The notes: generated by a model not told the origin, from the sequence alone. DNA of 64,000 nt from Flavobacterium sp. (GCF_004295795.1 NZ_SEBR01000004.1:124001-188000); one strand, 5' to 3'; shown: positions 8,690-18,390, counted from the stretch's first letter. A program made the numbers and translations.

Positions 8690-9871
8690 GTGAACAAGGA
8701 GTTGCTTTTGCCCGAAATCCAGCGTTGGATTGTCGAAAACACGAATTCGGATGCCGGGAAATTAGCGTTCTCCAAGAATCCGTTTCCACAAATCGAGTAC
8801 CGCGAACTGTTGCATCAAGTTGCCACGCGCGCCAAGGCGAAGCACAAATTGCCCACTTGGTTCGCCAACGAACAAGTCATTTTTCCGTCAAAAATTTCGC
8901 TTGAACAGACTTCCTCCGAGCAAACTGCCGAATACAAATCGAATCTTGTGTCAGGCGAAAAACTCATTGATCTTACAGGCGGTTTCGGTGTGGACGATCT
9001 TTATTTTTCCAAAAAAGTCACCTCTGTCGTGCATTGTGAAATGAATGCCGAATTGTCGCAGATCGCCGCTCACAATTTCGAGGTTCTGAAAGCCGAAAAC
9101 ATCAATTGCGAAAGTGGAAATTCCGAAGAAATCCTGCGAAAGTCTGACGCGGATTTCGACTGGATTTACGTCGATCCTTCGCGCCGAAATGACGATAAAG
9201 GCAAGGTTTTCATGCTCGTCGACTGCCTTCCGAACGTTCCTGAATCTTTGGATTTCTACTTTTCAAAATCAGACAACATTCTGGTCAAGACCGCGCCTTT
9301 GCTCGATATTTCCGCCGGACTCAAAGAACTTCGCAATGTGGCCGAAATCCATATCGTCGCTTTGGAAAACGAGGTCAAGGAATTGCTTTTCTTGCTTCGG
9401 AAAGGATTTGAATCGGATATTCAGGTAAAATGCGTTAACTTGCTCAAAGACAAAATTCAGACATTCGAGTTTTTCGCCTCTGAAATCGAAATCGAAAGCC
9501 GGTTTTCGGAACCCAAAAAATTCTTGTACGAACCCAATTCCTCGATTTACAAATCGGGCGCTTTTGACCTTGTCGGACGCAGGTTCGGCCTTGAGAAACT
9601 CGATCGGCATTCTCATCTTTACACGTCGGACGAGCTCGTTTCGGAATTTCCCGGCCGGATTTTCGAAGTCGGCAAAGTCATCGCGTACGGAAAATCCGAA
9701 ATGAAAGAAAATCTTCACGGGAAAAAAGCGAATGTCTCGGTGCGAAATTTCCCCGAATCGGTCGAAAAACTGCGTGCCAAATGGAAAATCCAGGACGGCG
9801 GATCACTTTACACTTTTTTTACGACCGTGAATTCCAAAGACAAAATAGTGTTACTTTGCGCCAAAATTTGA
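8690..9871 (+). CDS. class I SAM-dependent methyltransferase, THUMP-like
   Basis: Predicted S-adenosylmethionine-dependent methyltransferase of 393 residues. Motif I is LIDLTGGFGVDDLYFS near residue 92, the acidic residue closing strand 2 is in HCEMNAEL, and the catalytic-loop motif is DPSRRND. DPSRR/DPPR-type loops occur in RNA and protein methylases, and this family is usually annotated as THUMP-like; the target is not known. The start is a GTG at 8690, 2 bp after the permease stop, consistent with co-transcription. An Arg/Lys-rich C-terminal part (NVSVRNFPESVEKLRAKW) resembles an RNA-binding module. Confidence 0.85.
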   Translation: MNKELLLPEIQRWIVENTNSDAGKLAFSKNPFPQIEYRELLHQVATRAKAKHKLPTWFANEQVIFPSKISLEQTSSEQTAEYKSNLVSGEKLIDLTGGFGVDDLYFSKKVTSVVHCEMNAELSQIAAHNFEVLKAENINCESGNSEEILRKSDADFDWIYVDPSRRNDDKGKVFMLVDCLPNVPESLDFYFSKSDNILVKTAPLLDISAGLKELRNVAEIHIVALENEVKELLFLLRKGFESDIQVKCVNLLKDKIQTFEFFASEIEIESRFSEPKKFLYEPNSSIYKSGAFDLVGRRFGLEKLDRHSHLYTSDELVSEFPGRIFEVGKVIAYGKSEMKENLHGKKANVSVRNFPESVEKLRAKWKIQDGGSLYTFFTTVNSKDKIVLLCAKI

Positions 9872-9874
9872 CAG

Positions 9875-10444
9875 ATGAGATTCCTGATCGCGATTGCGTT
9901 GTTTTTTTCCATTACCGTTGCTTTTGCCCAAAAACCTTGTGATTTCTCGGCCGATGTCAAGGATAGTCTTGGCGTTTACAAATCGACTCGCGAATATGCT
10001 TTTTATGAACGGGTTTTCGGCGGCACTTCGGCACACATTTTCTTTTCCTTGGTCAAAACCGACGAAACACTCGCGTTGAACGTAAATTTCATCACGAAAA
10101 GCAACGATTTCGTCAAGGCGAATTGTCTCGACAAGAACTCGCGCATGTATCTGCAACTCGCAAACGGCAAGGTTGTTACGTTGATTTATGCCGGAGATGA
10201 GAACTGCGGAACCAGCATTCGCGACCAGAACAACAAGAACAATCGCATCCAGACCGCCGTTTTCCTTTTCATGAAAAGTACTTACGAGGAACTCAGAAAA
10301 TCACCAATCGACCTGATGCGGATTCGATATGGCACCGAAACTGTCGACTATATCGTGAAAAGCAGTTTCGTCTCGGAACAGGATGGCAAAACCTATACAC
10401 CGAACACTTATTTCATCGACACCTTGCATTGCATTTTTGACTAA
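9875..10444 (+). CDS. secreted protein of unknown function
   Basis: 189 residues with a clear signal peptide (MRFLIAIALFFSITVAFAQ) and a mature part containing four cysteines in a small alpha/beta-looking domain. I do not recognise a family. It follows the methyltransferase gene by 3 bp, so it is probably the last gene of the tsaD string. Its final four bases overlap the end of the convergent dipeptidase gene. It probably lies in the periplasm. Confidence 0.7.
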   Translation: MRFLIAIALFFSITVAFAQKPCDFSADVKDSLGVYKSTREYAFYERVFGGTSAHIFFSLVKTDETLALNVNFITKSNDFVKANCLDKNSRMYLQLANGKVVTLIYAGDENCGTSIRDQNNKNNRIQTAVFLFMKSTYEELRKSPIDLMRIRYGTETVDYIVKSSFVSEQDGKTYTPNTYFIDTLHCIFD

Positions 10445-11154
10445 TCGCAATCCCATCTGAAATTGGAAACTTTTTCTTGGGAAGCGCCCGCGAAATTGAA
10501 GTGCCACCATTCTGATTTGAGTACGGAAAAACGGTGTTGCGACATGATTTCCTGTAATAATTTGCGGTTATTTTTTACTTGTTCCGACAAATTGATGTAG
10601 TCGATTGCGGCTTCGGGTCCGAAGTGGTCGAATTTGGTTCCCATGTCGAGTTCTTTTCCTTCGGAATCTACCAACGAAATGTCTACAGCGCCGCCTCTAT
10701 TGTGGATTGAACCTGTTTTTGGATTCGCCACATAACTTGGATTCGGGACGATTTTCCACATTCTCTTTTGGATGTCAAGCGGACGGTAACAATCGTATAT
10801 CTTGATTCTATAACCGATTTTGATGAAGTCCTGATTGGCAGCCAACAAGGCCTGGACGGTTTTGAGCCTCAGGTAGCATTCGGCGCAATCGTAAACCTGA
10901 CTTTTGAGGAAATTGTCCGATGTAGCATATTTTATGTCGTACACAAAGTCTCGGCTATAATTTTTCAGGTCGACGAAAGTCGTGTCCGGAATTGCAGGCA
11001 TTTCTATTTTTTTGGCTTTGCCGATCTTTGCATCGTTAGTCGTGGCAATGATGTCGTCTTGCGGCTGAACACCTTCAAATGGCTGCTGATTGCTTTTGCA
11101 GCAGACGATCGAAAAAACTGAAATCAGTACAAAAAAGGCAGTAGAGAAACGCAT
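10441..11154 (-). CDS. D-alanyl-D-alanine dipeptidase, lipoprotein-like
   Basis: Zinc dipeptidase of family M15D (VanX/DdpX-like) that cleaves D-Ala-D-Ala, a peptidoglycan precursor or breakdown product. It is 237 residues. The N-terminus MRFSTAFFVLISVFSIVCC resembles a lipoprotein signal, with Cys at 18 or 19 as the acceptor. Zinc ligands appear in SIHNRGGAVDIS (His151, Asp158) and SEWWHF (catalytic Glu215, His218). The YDCYRPLD substrate-pocket motif is also present. No van resistance genes are nearby, so a role in cell-wall recycling is more likely than glycopeptide resistance. It ends tail-to-tail with the preceding gene, overlapping by 4 bp. Confidence 0.9.
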   Translation of the reverse strand: MRFSTAFFVLISVFSIVCCKSNQQPFEGVQPQDDIIATTNDAKIGKAKKIEMPAIPDTTFVDLKNYSRDFVYDIKYATSDNFLKSQVYDCAECYLRLKTVQALLAANQDFIKIGYRIKIYDCYRPLDIQKRMWKIVPNPSYVANPKTGSIHNRGGAVDISLVDSEGKELDMGTKFDHFGPEAAIDYINLSEQVKNNRKLLQEIMSQHRFSVLKSEWWHFNFAGASQEKVSNFRWDCD

Positions 11155-11284
11155 TGTGGCTTATTTTTTCCGAAGTTACTCAAAATCGCGCAAGTTTAGG
11201 AAACGGAAAAGTTTGTGTTAAGCATTGACTGTTAACGGATTCGTAAAATGGCACAAAAAACTTTAAAAAAAAGAACGCCCTTTT

Positions 11285-11315
11285 TTGTAAAATATCGATT
11301 GAACGTTTACATTTG
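11285..11315 (+). promoter_or_regulatory. promoter of the tRNA-Ser/tRNA-Pro unit
   Basis: A TTG at 11285-11287, a 20-bp spacer, then TACATTTG at 11308-11315, matching the Bacteroidota -33/-7 pattern. The predicted start near 11321 is about 28 bp before the mature 5' end of tRNA-Ser. Confidence 0.7.
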
Positions 11316-11348
11316 CAACCGCAAAAAGATGAAAGTCTTTTTGCATCA

Positions 11349-11432
11349 GGAGAGGTGCCGGAGTGGTAACGGAGCAGATTGCTAATCTGTCGACGTGCAA
11401 ACGTCGCCAGGGTTCGAGTCCCTGTCTCTCCG
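11349..11432 (+). tRNA. tRNA-Ser (GCT)
   Basis: Full cloverleaf of 84 nt. The acceptor stem GGAGAGG pairs with TCTCTCC and the discriminator is G. The anticodon stem GCAGA/TCTGT holds loop TTGCTAA with anticodon GCT, reading AGC/AGT. A long class II variable arm (GACG...CGTC) is typical of serine tRNA. The T arm is GGTTCGAGTCC. CCA is not encoded. Confidence 0.97.
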
Positions 11433-11486
11433 CTTTTAGGTTACATTTAGTGCTGCAAGCTGCAACTGCAACTGCCGCTAAATATT

Positions 11487-11561
11487 CGGGGTGTAGCGTA
11501 GCCCGGTCATCGCGCCTGGTTTGGGACCAGGAGGTCGCAGGTTCGAATCCTGCCACCCCGA
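11487..11561 (+). tRNA. tRNA-Pro (TGG)
   Basis: The acceptor stem CGGGGTG pairs with CACCCCG, discriminator A. The anticodon stem CCTGG/CCAGG holds loop TTTGGGA, anticodon TGG. The T arm is GCAGGTTCGAATCCTGC. It lies 54 bp after tRNA-Ser and is probably co-transcribed. CCA is not encoded. Confidence 0.97.
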
Positions 11562-11568
11562 CGAAGGA

Positions 11569-11598
11569 AATCCTTCTGCAAATGCAGAAGGATTTTTT
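11569..11598 (+). terminator. terminator of the tRNA-Ser/Pro unit
   Basis: An 11-bp perfect stem (AATCCTTCTGC / GCAGAAGGATT) with a 4-nt loop, followed by TTTT. It starts 8 bp after tRNA-Pro. Confidence 0.85.
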
Positions 11599-11600
11599 GT

Positions 11601-11787
<187 letters not shown>

Positions 11788-11862
11788 CAAACGCAACAGC
11801 AAATAATCCTCCAACCCAACAAATTCCCAAAACTTTCCTACTTTACGCAAAAAATCCTCAGG

Positions 11863-14800
11863 ATGAAAAAACACCTGACTTTCGTCGACGACACCTCTGA
11901 CAAATTCTGGAATATCGAGACCTTTGGTTCGCAATTTACCGTGACCTACGGCAAATCCGGGACCAGCGGAACATCCCAAACCAAAAACTTCGAAAGCGAG
12001 GAAGCCTGCCTTAAGGCCGCCGGGAAAATCATGAACGAGAAAATCAAGAAAGGGTATTCCGAAGAAGGACAACCGTCGGAAATCGCGACAAAAGGCAAAT
12101 CCGAAAAAGAAATCAAGCCCGCGAAAAAAGATGTCGCACCCGAATACGACAATCTTATAAAAACCAAAAACAAAACCGCAATCCTGCCCTTTCTCAACGA
12201 CAATTCCAAAGGTAACCTCGAGGCGCTAAAGAAGGCAATCAAGAAAAACAAGCGCTATTGGGTTGATTACGTAGATCTTGAGAACGATCCGGAGTTCAAG
12301 CCAAAAGGCAAGAATTGGTATTGGGGAAAACGAGGCGACGAAAATCACGAGAAACTGATTGTGCTCAGTGCGATCGCGCTTTTCAGCAAATCGGATGTCC
12401 TGGCTTGGGACGAAGTTTTTTCGATGCTGTCCAATCCGGAAGACAAAGAAACTTTGGAAGTCCTGGAATGGGCAAAACCCAACTGGATCAACGAGTATCT
12501 GCTTGACCAAAGACGCAAAAACGAGTGGAGGACTTTCCCGTATGAAGCCTTGCGATTTCTGGAGGACCGAGAATTTATCGCCTACAGTCCGGACCTTTTC
12601 GCGACGTCGCTGGCCGCGATGGTCACAATGTCTCATAACAATGTGCCCCGCTTGAAGATCGAGAAACTGCTTGAGGACGCAACGGCTTACAAGCGCGACG
12701 TTCCGCAACTTTTCAACTACGACTGCAACATTCAGAATTTCGTTTTTTGGGAAGACGGACAAGACGAACGTCCGGAGCGGAAAACTTGGGAAATCGTGCT
12801 CGATGAGTTACTGGCTCAGAAAAAACTGGACAAGAACTTTTTTATAGAACACACGATCCTGATCCAGACCAAAGACTGGACAAACAACGCCAAAAGTTTT
12901 TTCAGGAAGCGACTGCTCGCCCAGGAGTTGTCGGTTGAGGAATTGCTGCCGTTTCAGGAGCACATCTTCGCTTGTCTGCACAACGCTTTTCCGGCCGTAA
13001 CCGCTTTCGGGATGGATTTGGTCAAGAAGATTTCTGAACATCCAAGGTTCGCTTCAGATTCGTTTCTGGATTGGGTCGAGCCGATGCTGATGCGCGCCGA
13101 TTGCAAAACATCGGTCAAGACGGCTTTGATGGTTTTCGAAAAAATGGCGAAATCGCATCCCAAACTCAAAAAGAAAATCCATCTGAATACGACCGAGGTC
13201 TTCCTGATTCCCGATCTCAATCTGCAACAGCGCGCGGCCAGATTTCTGAACAAATCGGCATCCGAGAAGGAAACCGAACTCGTCGAAAAATTGGTTTCCT
13301 ATAGCGAGTTGCTGCAAGGCGCGGTAAGAAGTGACCTGTCGAAATTTATTTCAGATCAAACTTTCGGGAGTGAACACTCGGCAGCCGAGATTTACCAACC
13401 GAAAACAACTTCGGAAAAAGTGCTCACGGAACGCGTCACCTTGCCAGAAACCTGGAACGACGTCGTTTTCCTGTTTGGGGAATTCATTTCGTCCGACGAA
13501 GTTTTGCCGATGGAAATCCTGCTGAACACTTACATCGTTTCGAGACATCTGTTTCCAGCCGATCAATCAAAGCAACTCCAACCGTATTATAAACAGCTCG
13601 AGAACAACTATCTGGGCGGTTTTCACCTCAATTACGCCAGTGTTTTTTTCCGACAGAAAATGCTCGACATCAATTTCAAATTCCAGATCGAGGACGATTC
13701 CGATGAAAAGATCGCGACGCTGATGTCGATCAAACATATTTTGTATGCCGTCCAAGCGCGAATCGATCGCAATTCGACCATTCCGATGCTTTCGTTCCCG
13801 ACGCACAAACCGCATTGGATCGAGCCGAAAACGCTGCTGCAACGCCTTTTGGATTGCCAGGAAAACAACGTCGCGGTCGATTGGGTCGATTTGGCCGTAG
13901 CAATTTCGCGAATGCCGCGCGAAAATGTGTCCGAAGCCTTGCCTATTCTGGAAAAGATCAACGGCGAATTCAAGGAGTTGCTGGCTTATTGCCTTGGTCT
14001 GACCGATGAGATTAAAGTCAATGCCCCGAAAAAATCGCTTTTTGGCAAACTTCTTTCCAAAATCGGAGGCGAGACCGCAAATCCCGTCGCCTATTCCTGG
14101 GCAGTAGCAGCGCGCACGCACAACCCGAACGGAATTTTTCCCGAATTCGACAACACCGATTTTGCGAACTTCCACATGGTAAAAGCGCCGTTCGCGCCCG
14201 AATTGAAGTCGTTTGAACGCTTTTATGAATACAAGGATTATGAAACCAAAAAAATGGTGCGCTCGGAAATCTGGCACGAATTGGGTTTTGACACGCAACC
14301 GGTAAAAACGGTGCCCGCGCCTTTGCTTTACAGCCTGGATCTCATAAACCAAAAACGAAATTACCTGTTCGAGCTCGGCACGCCTGCGAATGTGAAATAC
14401 TGGAACAGCCTGATGCCACAAAATGGAGACGCTCTGGCTTTGCATTTGCTGAAACAATCTTGCGCCCAGACAAACAGTTCCGGAGCAGATCTCAAAGCCT
14501 TTCTGCAATTGACGGTCGATCCGGGATTCAGGATGTCACTTTTGGCGCACAAAGTTTTGGGTTGCGCGTTTTTCCACGATTCCAAGGAAGTCAGGATGAT
14601 GGCTTCGGAAATTCTTGGAATGCTGATCGAAAATGGATCGGTTGACATGGAAGCACTTGGCAAACATTGCGCTTTCCTTTCGGACGTAAGATACGCGCCG
14701 TTCCAGCGGTTGTCGGACAGCGTGGCCGCGGTCAAGGACATTTCGGCCGTCCACAATTCGGCTTTGCAAGGCTTTTACGACAGTTTTTTGTCTGATGTAA

Positions 14801-14964
14801 AATACGAAGCAAAATTGCCGACCAACTTCAAGAAACTCGTCGAAAATTACCTCGACGTCGCGCTCAAAAACGGCCAAAAACCAACGTTTCAAGCCAAAAC
14901 GTTCTTCGAAAAACACAAAGACGTCGCTTCACTGAAACCGCTCATCAAACAAATTCTCGACTGA
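11863..14964 (+). CDS. WGR-domain protein with long helical-repeat region
   Basis: Protein of 1033 residues. Residues 1-70 form a WGR domain (FWNIETFGSQFTVTYGKSGT, then TKNFESEEACLKAAGKIMNEKI), a module found in PARPs and MolR-like bacterial proteins and proposed to bind nucleic acid. After a Lys/Glu-rich linker come about 900 residues that look alpha-helical and HEAT-like, with no catalytic motif I can name. They may belong to DUF6493/DUF4132-type families. The ATG at 11863 is chosen because the WGR domain starts there; the longer frame reads back through repeats into tRNA-Pro. The SWIM gene begins one base after its stop, implying a coupled two-gene unit. Confidence 0.85.
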   Translation: MKKHLTFVDDTSDKFWNIETFGSQFTVTYGKSGTSGTSQTKNFESEEACLKAAGKIMNEKIKKGYSEEGQPSEIATKGKSEKEIKPAKKDVAPEYDNLIKTKNKTAILPFLNDNSKGNLEALKKAIKKNKRYWVDYVDLENDPEFKPKGKNWYWGKRGDENHEKLIVLSAIALFSKSDVLAWDEVFSMLSNPEDKETLEVLEWAKPNWINEYLLDQRRKNEWRTFPYEALRFLEDREFIAYSPDLFATSLAAMVTMSHNNVPRLKIEKLLEDATAYKRDVPQLFNYDCNIQNFVFWEDGQDERPERKTWEIVLDELLAQKKLDKNFFIEHTILIQTKDWTNNAKSFFRKRLLAQELSVEELLPFQEHIFACLHNAFPAVTAFGMDLVKKISEHPRFASDSFLDWVEPMLMRADCKTSVKTALMVFEKMAKSHPKLKKKIHLNTTEVFLIPDLNLQQRAARFLNKSASEKETELVEKLVSYSELLQGAVRSDLSKFISDQTFGSEHSAAEIYQPKTTSEKVLTERVTLPETWNDVVFLFGEFISSDEVLPMEILLNTYIVSRHLFPADQSKQLQPYYKQLENNYLGGFHLNYASVFFRQKMLDINFKFQIEDDSDEKIATLMSIKHILYAVQARIDRNSTIPMLSFPTHKPHWIEPKTLLQRLLDCQENNVAVDWVDLAVAISRMPRENVSEALPILEKINGEFKELLAYCLGLTDEIKVNAPKKSLFGKLLSKIGGETANPVAYSWAVAARTHNPNGIFPEFDNTDFANFHMVKAPFAPELKSFERFYEYKDYETKKMVRSEIWHELGFDTQPVKTVPAPLLYSLDLINQKRNYLFELGTPANVKYWNSLMPQNGDALALHLLKQSCAQTNSSGADLKAFLQLTVDPGFRMSLLAHKVLGCAFFHDSKEVRMMASEILGMLIENGSVDMEALGKHCAFLSDVRYAPFQRLSDSVAAVKDISAVHNSALQGFYDSFLSDVKYEAKLPTNFKKLVENYLDVALKNGQKPTFQAKTFFEKHKDVASLKPLIKQILD

Positions 14965-14965
14965 C

Positions 14966-16291
14966 ATGACCGATCTGCAATATGAATTCAACGCGAATTC
15001 GACATTTTCGCGCGAAAAAGGACTGAACAAACTCGTTTTGGCGCACCGGACCGAAATCGCATCGGTGAACGAGATTCCCTGCTTTTTCTGGGGAAATCTC
15101 GTCGATCCTTATGTGACGGCAAAATGTTGGAGTACGATCGCGAAAGTCGTGCGCTCGAGCTTTGGCCCGATTCCGCCAAGTTTGCGCGACCCGATCGTTT
15201 CTGCCGGAACCGAGCGCATCCGCTTCGAAGGATTTTCGTCCTGCAACGGCGTTTACGTGAGATTGGACATGAAACCGGAAGCTATCGACGGCGAATTCAT
15301 CGCGAGCGGAACTACAAACGTCGATTTCAACGATCCGATGTTGAATGCCTTGAACAGCATCCAGAAAAACGAACGCGTAACCCTTTCGGTCGGGCAAAAA
15401 GACATGACCGTGGCGACATCGAAAGCGAAAGTCACCGAGCGCAAAGTCACGCTCCCGACGCGTTGGATCAAAGGCCTGACGAGTGTCCAATTGTACTTGG
15501 CCGACATGGATTTTCGGTTCGAACTCACCAAGATCCAAGCGATCCAACTCTTTCAAAGTTTGCCCAAAGGAAATTCCAAAGGCGATTTCTTCATCGCGAA
15601 AAAGGCTGGAAAGTTCGTCTTCTCAACGCTAGGCGGAAGCGATACGGCCAGAATCGGCGGCATTCACAGACTGCGTTTGCTTGAAGGCGTTTTGCCGATA
15701 TTGGACAAGATTTTCGTTTACGAATCGTCGGACAAACAGACTTGCGCGCTTGTGTGCGAATTCGGCAAGATGCAACTTTTGATGGCGTTTTCACCGGACG
15801 CTTACCGCGGATTCTCCGGTGAAGGAAAAGTGCTCGAAACCATTACCGAAAGTTTGCCGATGGAATATGTCGTCGGCCTGAACGGAATGTTGAAATCGAA
15901 CGAAACTTTCGACCCGACGATGCTCTCGATAGCGAATGACATTGATTTCGGGACGATGGAAAACCTCACGGCGAGTCTGTCGTCTATCGGGCTTTTGGGG
16001 TACGACCTGACGCAGCGCAACCATTTCTACAGACAACTTCCGTTCAAGACCGAACGCATCATGAGCCTGAATCCGCGCCTGAAGAATGCCAAAACGCTTA
16101 TTGCCAACGACGACATCACGATCGTAAGCAAAACCGCCGACGCGATCGAGGCCATTGTAAAAGGCACCGATGTCCTGCATAAAGTGGTCATCGACGGCAA
16201 TTCTGCGCGATGTACTTGCAAGTGGTTTACCGATTATCAGGGCAAGCGCGGGATTTGCAAGCATATTCTCGGTGTGAAGCTTTATGTTTGA
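14966..16291 (+). CDS. SWIM zinc-finger protein
   Basis: 441-residue protein ending in a SWIM zinc finger: Cys416-x-Cys418, then Cys431-x-His433 (CTCKWFTDYQ... ICKHIL). SWIM fingers bind DNA or protein. The remaining 400 residues have no recognised catalytic motif, although NGVYVRLDMKPEAIDG and FDFGTM-like stretches look like a folded alpha/beta protein. It begins 1 bp after the stop of the WGR gene, so the two proteins are probably made in step and may work together. SWIM-domain proteins in bacteria often sit beside large helical-repeat proteins and MoxR/VWA genes, but no MoxR/VWA partner is present here. Confidence 0.85.
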   Translation: MTDLQYEFNANSTFSREKGLNKLVLAHRTEIASVNEIPCFFWGNLVDPYVTAKCWSTIAKVVRSSFGPIPPSLRDPIVSAGTERIRFEGFSSCNGVYVRLDMKPEAIDGEFIASGTTNVDFNDPMLNALNSIQKNERVTLSVGQKDMTVATSKAKVTERKVTLPTRWIKGLTSVQLYLADMDFRFELTKIQAIQLFQSLPKGNSKGDFFIAKKAGKFVFSTLGGSDTARIGGIHRLRLLEGVLPILDKIFVYESSDKQTCALVCEFGKMQLLMAFSPDAYRGFSGEGKVLETITESLPMEYVVGLNGMLKSNETFDPTMLSIANDIDFGTMENLTASLSSIGLLGYDLTQRNHFYRQLPFKTERIMSLNPRLKNAKTLIANDDITIVSKTADAIEAIVKGTDVLHKVVIDGNSARCTCKWFTDYQGKRGICKHILGVKLYV

Positions 16292-16500
16292 TTGTCGGAT
16301 TGGTCGATTTTGGACTTTTGGATTGATGGATTTCAGATTGAAGGATTATCGGATTTGGAGACTTTGAATTGGAATTTTCGGATTGGTAGATATTCGGATT
16401 GGCAGATTGACGGATCTTAGATCGGAAGCTTTTAGATCGGAAGATTTTTAGATCGGAAGATTTTTGGATTTGTCGATTGGCGAAATTTCGGATTGGGAAT
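16292..16500. repeat. degenerate GGATT/GATCGGAAG low-complexity repeats
   Basis: About 200 bp directly after the SWIM stop, made of loosely repeated GGATTG, AGATTGACGG and TTTTAGATCGGAAG words; the last occurs three times at 16426-16465. No coding potential is evident. It looks like a decayed minisatellite. Confidence 0.7.
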
Positions 16501-16527
16501 TTCGCAAGTTTTTTCGCTTTTCTCCAG

Positions 16528-16556
16528 ACCTAACAAATCTCGAAGATTTGTTAGGT
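16528..16556. repeat. palindrome ACCTAACAAATCT / AGATTTGTTAGGT
   Basis: Perfect 13-bp inverted repeat with a 3-nt loop. It is not followed by a T-run. It resembles the short gene-end palindrome at 52193-52222 in layout (ACCT...AGGT ends). Confidence 0.8.
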
Positions 16557-16835
16557 TTACGAAGTTCGGGCTTCCAAAGCACATTTCCTTACGGATTTTC
16601 TGCCGAAAAAGTTAAATGTAGGTTGGCGCAAAAAATCTTCTGCCGGTCTTGTTCAACCGATCTTGGATGTTTGACAGGTCGTTTCAAAAAGCAAATGGCG
16701 TCAAATCAAGCTAAGCTATCGCCGACGCTTTTTGTTTTGAATCTGAACCGACACAAAACCAATGCGTTAGTGACGACCCGCCAAACAATTTCCAAATAAT
16801 TTGGCTTCCATATTGCCAAACCCGATAAACCTATC
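16557..16835. other. intergenic stretch with one terminator-like hairpin
   Basis: No convincing gene. An imperfect hairpin with AAAAAGC...GCTTTTT arms and an inner GGCG/CGCC pair lies at about 16687-16737 and could act as a terminator in either direction. An open frame at 16464-16799 crosses the palindrome and repeats and looks non-coding. Confidence 0.5.
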
Positions 16836-16843
16836 TATATTTG
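16813..16843 (+). promoter_or_regulatory. promoter of tRNA-Arg
   Basis: TTG at 16813-16815, a 20-bp spacer, then TATATTTG at 16836-16843, a perfect TAnnTTTG. It lies 17 bp before the tRNA. Confidence 0.7.
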
Positions 16844-16860
16844 CACCGCTTTAAAGCAAT

Positions 16861-16934
<74 letters not shown>

Positions 16935-16950
16935 CGAATGAATTTCAAAG

Positions 16951-16988
16951 AAAAAATGCCCAAGTGCTGCTTGAGGCATTTTTTTTTG
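16951..16988 (+). terminator. terminator after tRNA-Arg
   Basis: Stem ATGCC-CAAG / CTTG-A-GGCAT with a 5-nt loop and a run of nine T, 17 bp after the tRNA. Confidence 0.85.
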
Positions 16989-17170
16989 CTCCTAATCCAT
17001 CACTTTCGATCTTGCGGATAATTGCCGTAAAAGCAACAGCCTTCAATTTTACACGCAACTTATTAACAGAACCATAAAAGCAAACCAACTATTTTGAAAA
17101 TTAGCTAAATTCGCTGCACAAACAAAAGATCGTCCGCGTCAACGCGGATTCCAATTAAAGAACACAAACC

Positions 17171-18346
17171 ATGAAAAAAGTTGTAATCGTATCGGCAGTG
17201 AGAACCCCGATAGGAAGTTTTATGGGCGCTTTGTCAACCGTTCCGGCAACCCAATTGGGCGCTGTGGCGATAAAAGGCGCTTTGGAAAAAATCAACCTTA
17301 AACCGGAATTGGTAGACGAAGTCCTTATGGGCAATGTTGTCCAGGCTGGCGTTGGACAAGCTCCGGCGCGTCAGGCCGCCTTGGGCGCAGGTTTGCCGAG
17401 TTCGGTCATAACGACTACCGTGAACAAGGTTTGCGCTTCGGGGATGAAAGCCGTGATGCAGGGCGCGCAGGCGATCCAATTGGGCGATGCCGATATCGTG
17501 GTCGCTGGCGGAATGGAAAACATGAGCGCGATCCCGCATTACGTACACATGAGAAACGGCGTGAAATTCGGAGGAGCGAATCTAATCGACGGACTGCAAA
17601 GAGACGGACTGAGCGATGCCTATGACAACAATGCCATGGGAGTTTTCGCCGACGAATGTGCCAAGGAATACAATTTTACTCGCGAGGACCAAGATGCTTT
17701 TGCCATCCAATCTTACCAACGATCAGCCAACGCTTGGGACGGCGGGAAATTCGACAATGAGGTCGTTCCTGTTGCGGTTCCTCAAAGACGAGGCGAGCCG
17801 ATTGTGGTTGCAAAAGACGAGGAATACTCGAACGTGAAACTCGATAAAATCCCGTCGTTGAATCCTGCCTTTACGAAAGACGGGACGGTTACCGCTGCAA
17901 ATGCCTCGACAATCAACGACGGAGCCGCGGCTTTGGTGCTGATGAGCGAGGATAAAGCCAACGAACTTGGATTGAAGCCACTGGCTTACATAAAAGGTTT
18001 TGCCGATGCCGAGCAAGAGCCGAAATGGTTCACGACAGCGCCGGCGAAAGCGCTTCCGAAGGCTTTGGACAAGGCCGGGATTTCCAAGGAAGATGTCGAT
18101 TTCTTCGAGTTCAACGAAGCTTTCTCGGTTGTCGGGTTGGCCAATTCGAAGATTTTGGGATTGCCAGCCGACAGAGTGAACGTAAACGGAGGCGCGGTTT
18201 CTTTGGGACATCCGCTTGGTGCTTCAGGAGCGCGGATCATCGTGACTTTGTTGAGCGTTTTGGAACAGAACGATGCCAAGATCGGGGCGGCTGCGATTTG
18301 CAACGGAGGCGGAGGCGCATCGGCAATCGTGCTTGAAAGGGCATAA
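17171..18346 (+). CDS. acetyl-CoA C-acyltransferase (thiolase)
   Basis: Thiolase of 391 residues that condenses two acetyl-CoA, or cleaves 3-ketoacyl-CoA by thiolysis, in fatty-acid or ketone-body metabolism. The full catalytic set is present: Cys88 in [10 protein letters not shown], His347 in [14 protein letters not shown], and Cys377 in [11 protein letters not shown]. The length and the [17 protein letters not shown] motif fit the AtoB/PhaA subgroup, but a biosynthetic versus degradative role cannot be settled from sequence. No beta-oxidation partners are adjacent. It is followed by the structured RNA element and the NlpC/P60 gene on the same strand. Confidence 0.95.
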   Translation: MKKVVIVSAVRTPIGSFMGALSTVPATQLGAVAIKGALEKINLKPELVDEVLMGNVVQAGVGQAPARQAALGAGLPSSVITTTVNKVCASGMKAVMQGAQAIQLGDADIVVAGGMENMSAIPHYVHMRNGVKFGGANLIDGLQRDGLSDAYDNNAMGVFADECAKEYNFTREDQDAFAIQSYQRSANAWDGGKFDNEVVPVAVPQRRGEPIVVAKDEEYSNVKLDKIPSLNPAFTKDGTVTAANASTINDGAAALVLMSEDKANELGLKPLAYIKGFADAEQEPKWFTTAPAKALPKALDKAGISKEDVDFFEFNEAFSVVGLANSKILGLPADRVNVNGGAVSLGHPLGASGARIIVTLLSVLEQNDAKIGAAAICNGGGGASAIVLERA

Positions 18347-18363
18347 TTGGTCGAAACACTTTT

Positions 18364-18390
18364 TTGGTTGCAACCGAGTTCGTATTTTTG
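18364..18390 (+). promoter_or_regulatory. promoter of the RNA element and NlpC/P60 gene
   Basis: TTG at 18364-18366, a 16-bp spacer, then TATTTTTG at 18383-18390 (perfect TAnnTTTG). The predicted start near 18396 puts the structured element at the very 5' end of the transcript. Confidence 0.65.

Noticed and set aside
10441..11154. Vancomycin resistance gene
   Set aside because: The protein has VanX-type zinc ligands, but vanH, vanA and regulator genes are absent; a housekeeping D-Ala-D-Ala dipeptidase is more likely.
13567..14508. 313-codon minus-strand open frame inside the WGR gene
   Set aside because: Shadow of the sense gene with no recognisable domain, start context or promoter.
16464..16799. 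111-codon open frame before tRNA-Arg
   Set aside because: It spans low-complexity repeats and a palindrome, with no protein-like composition or promoter.
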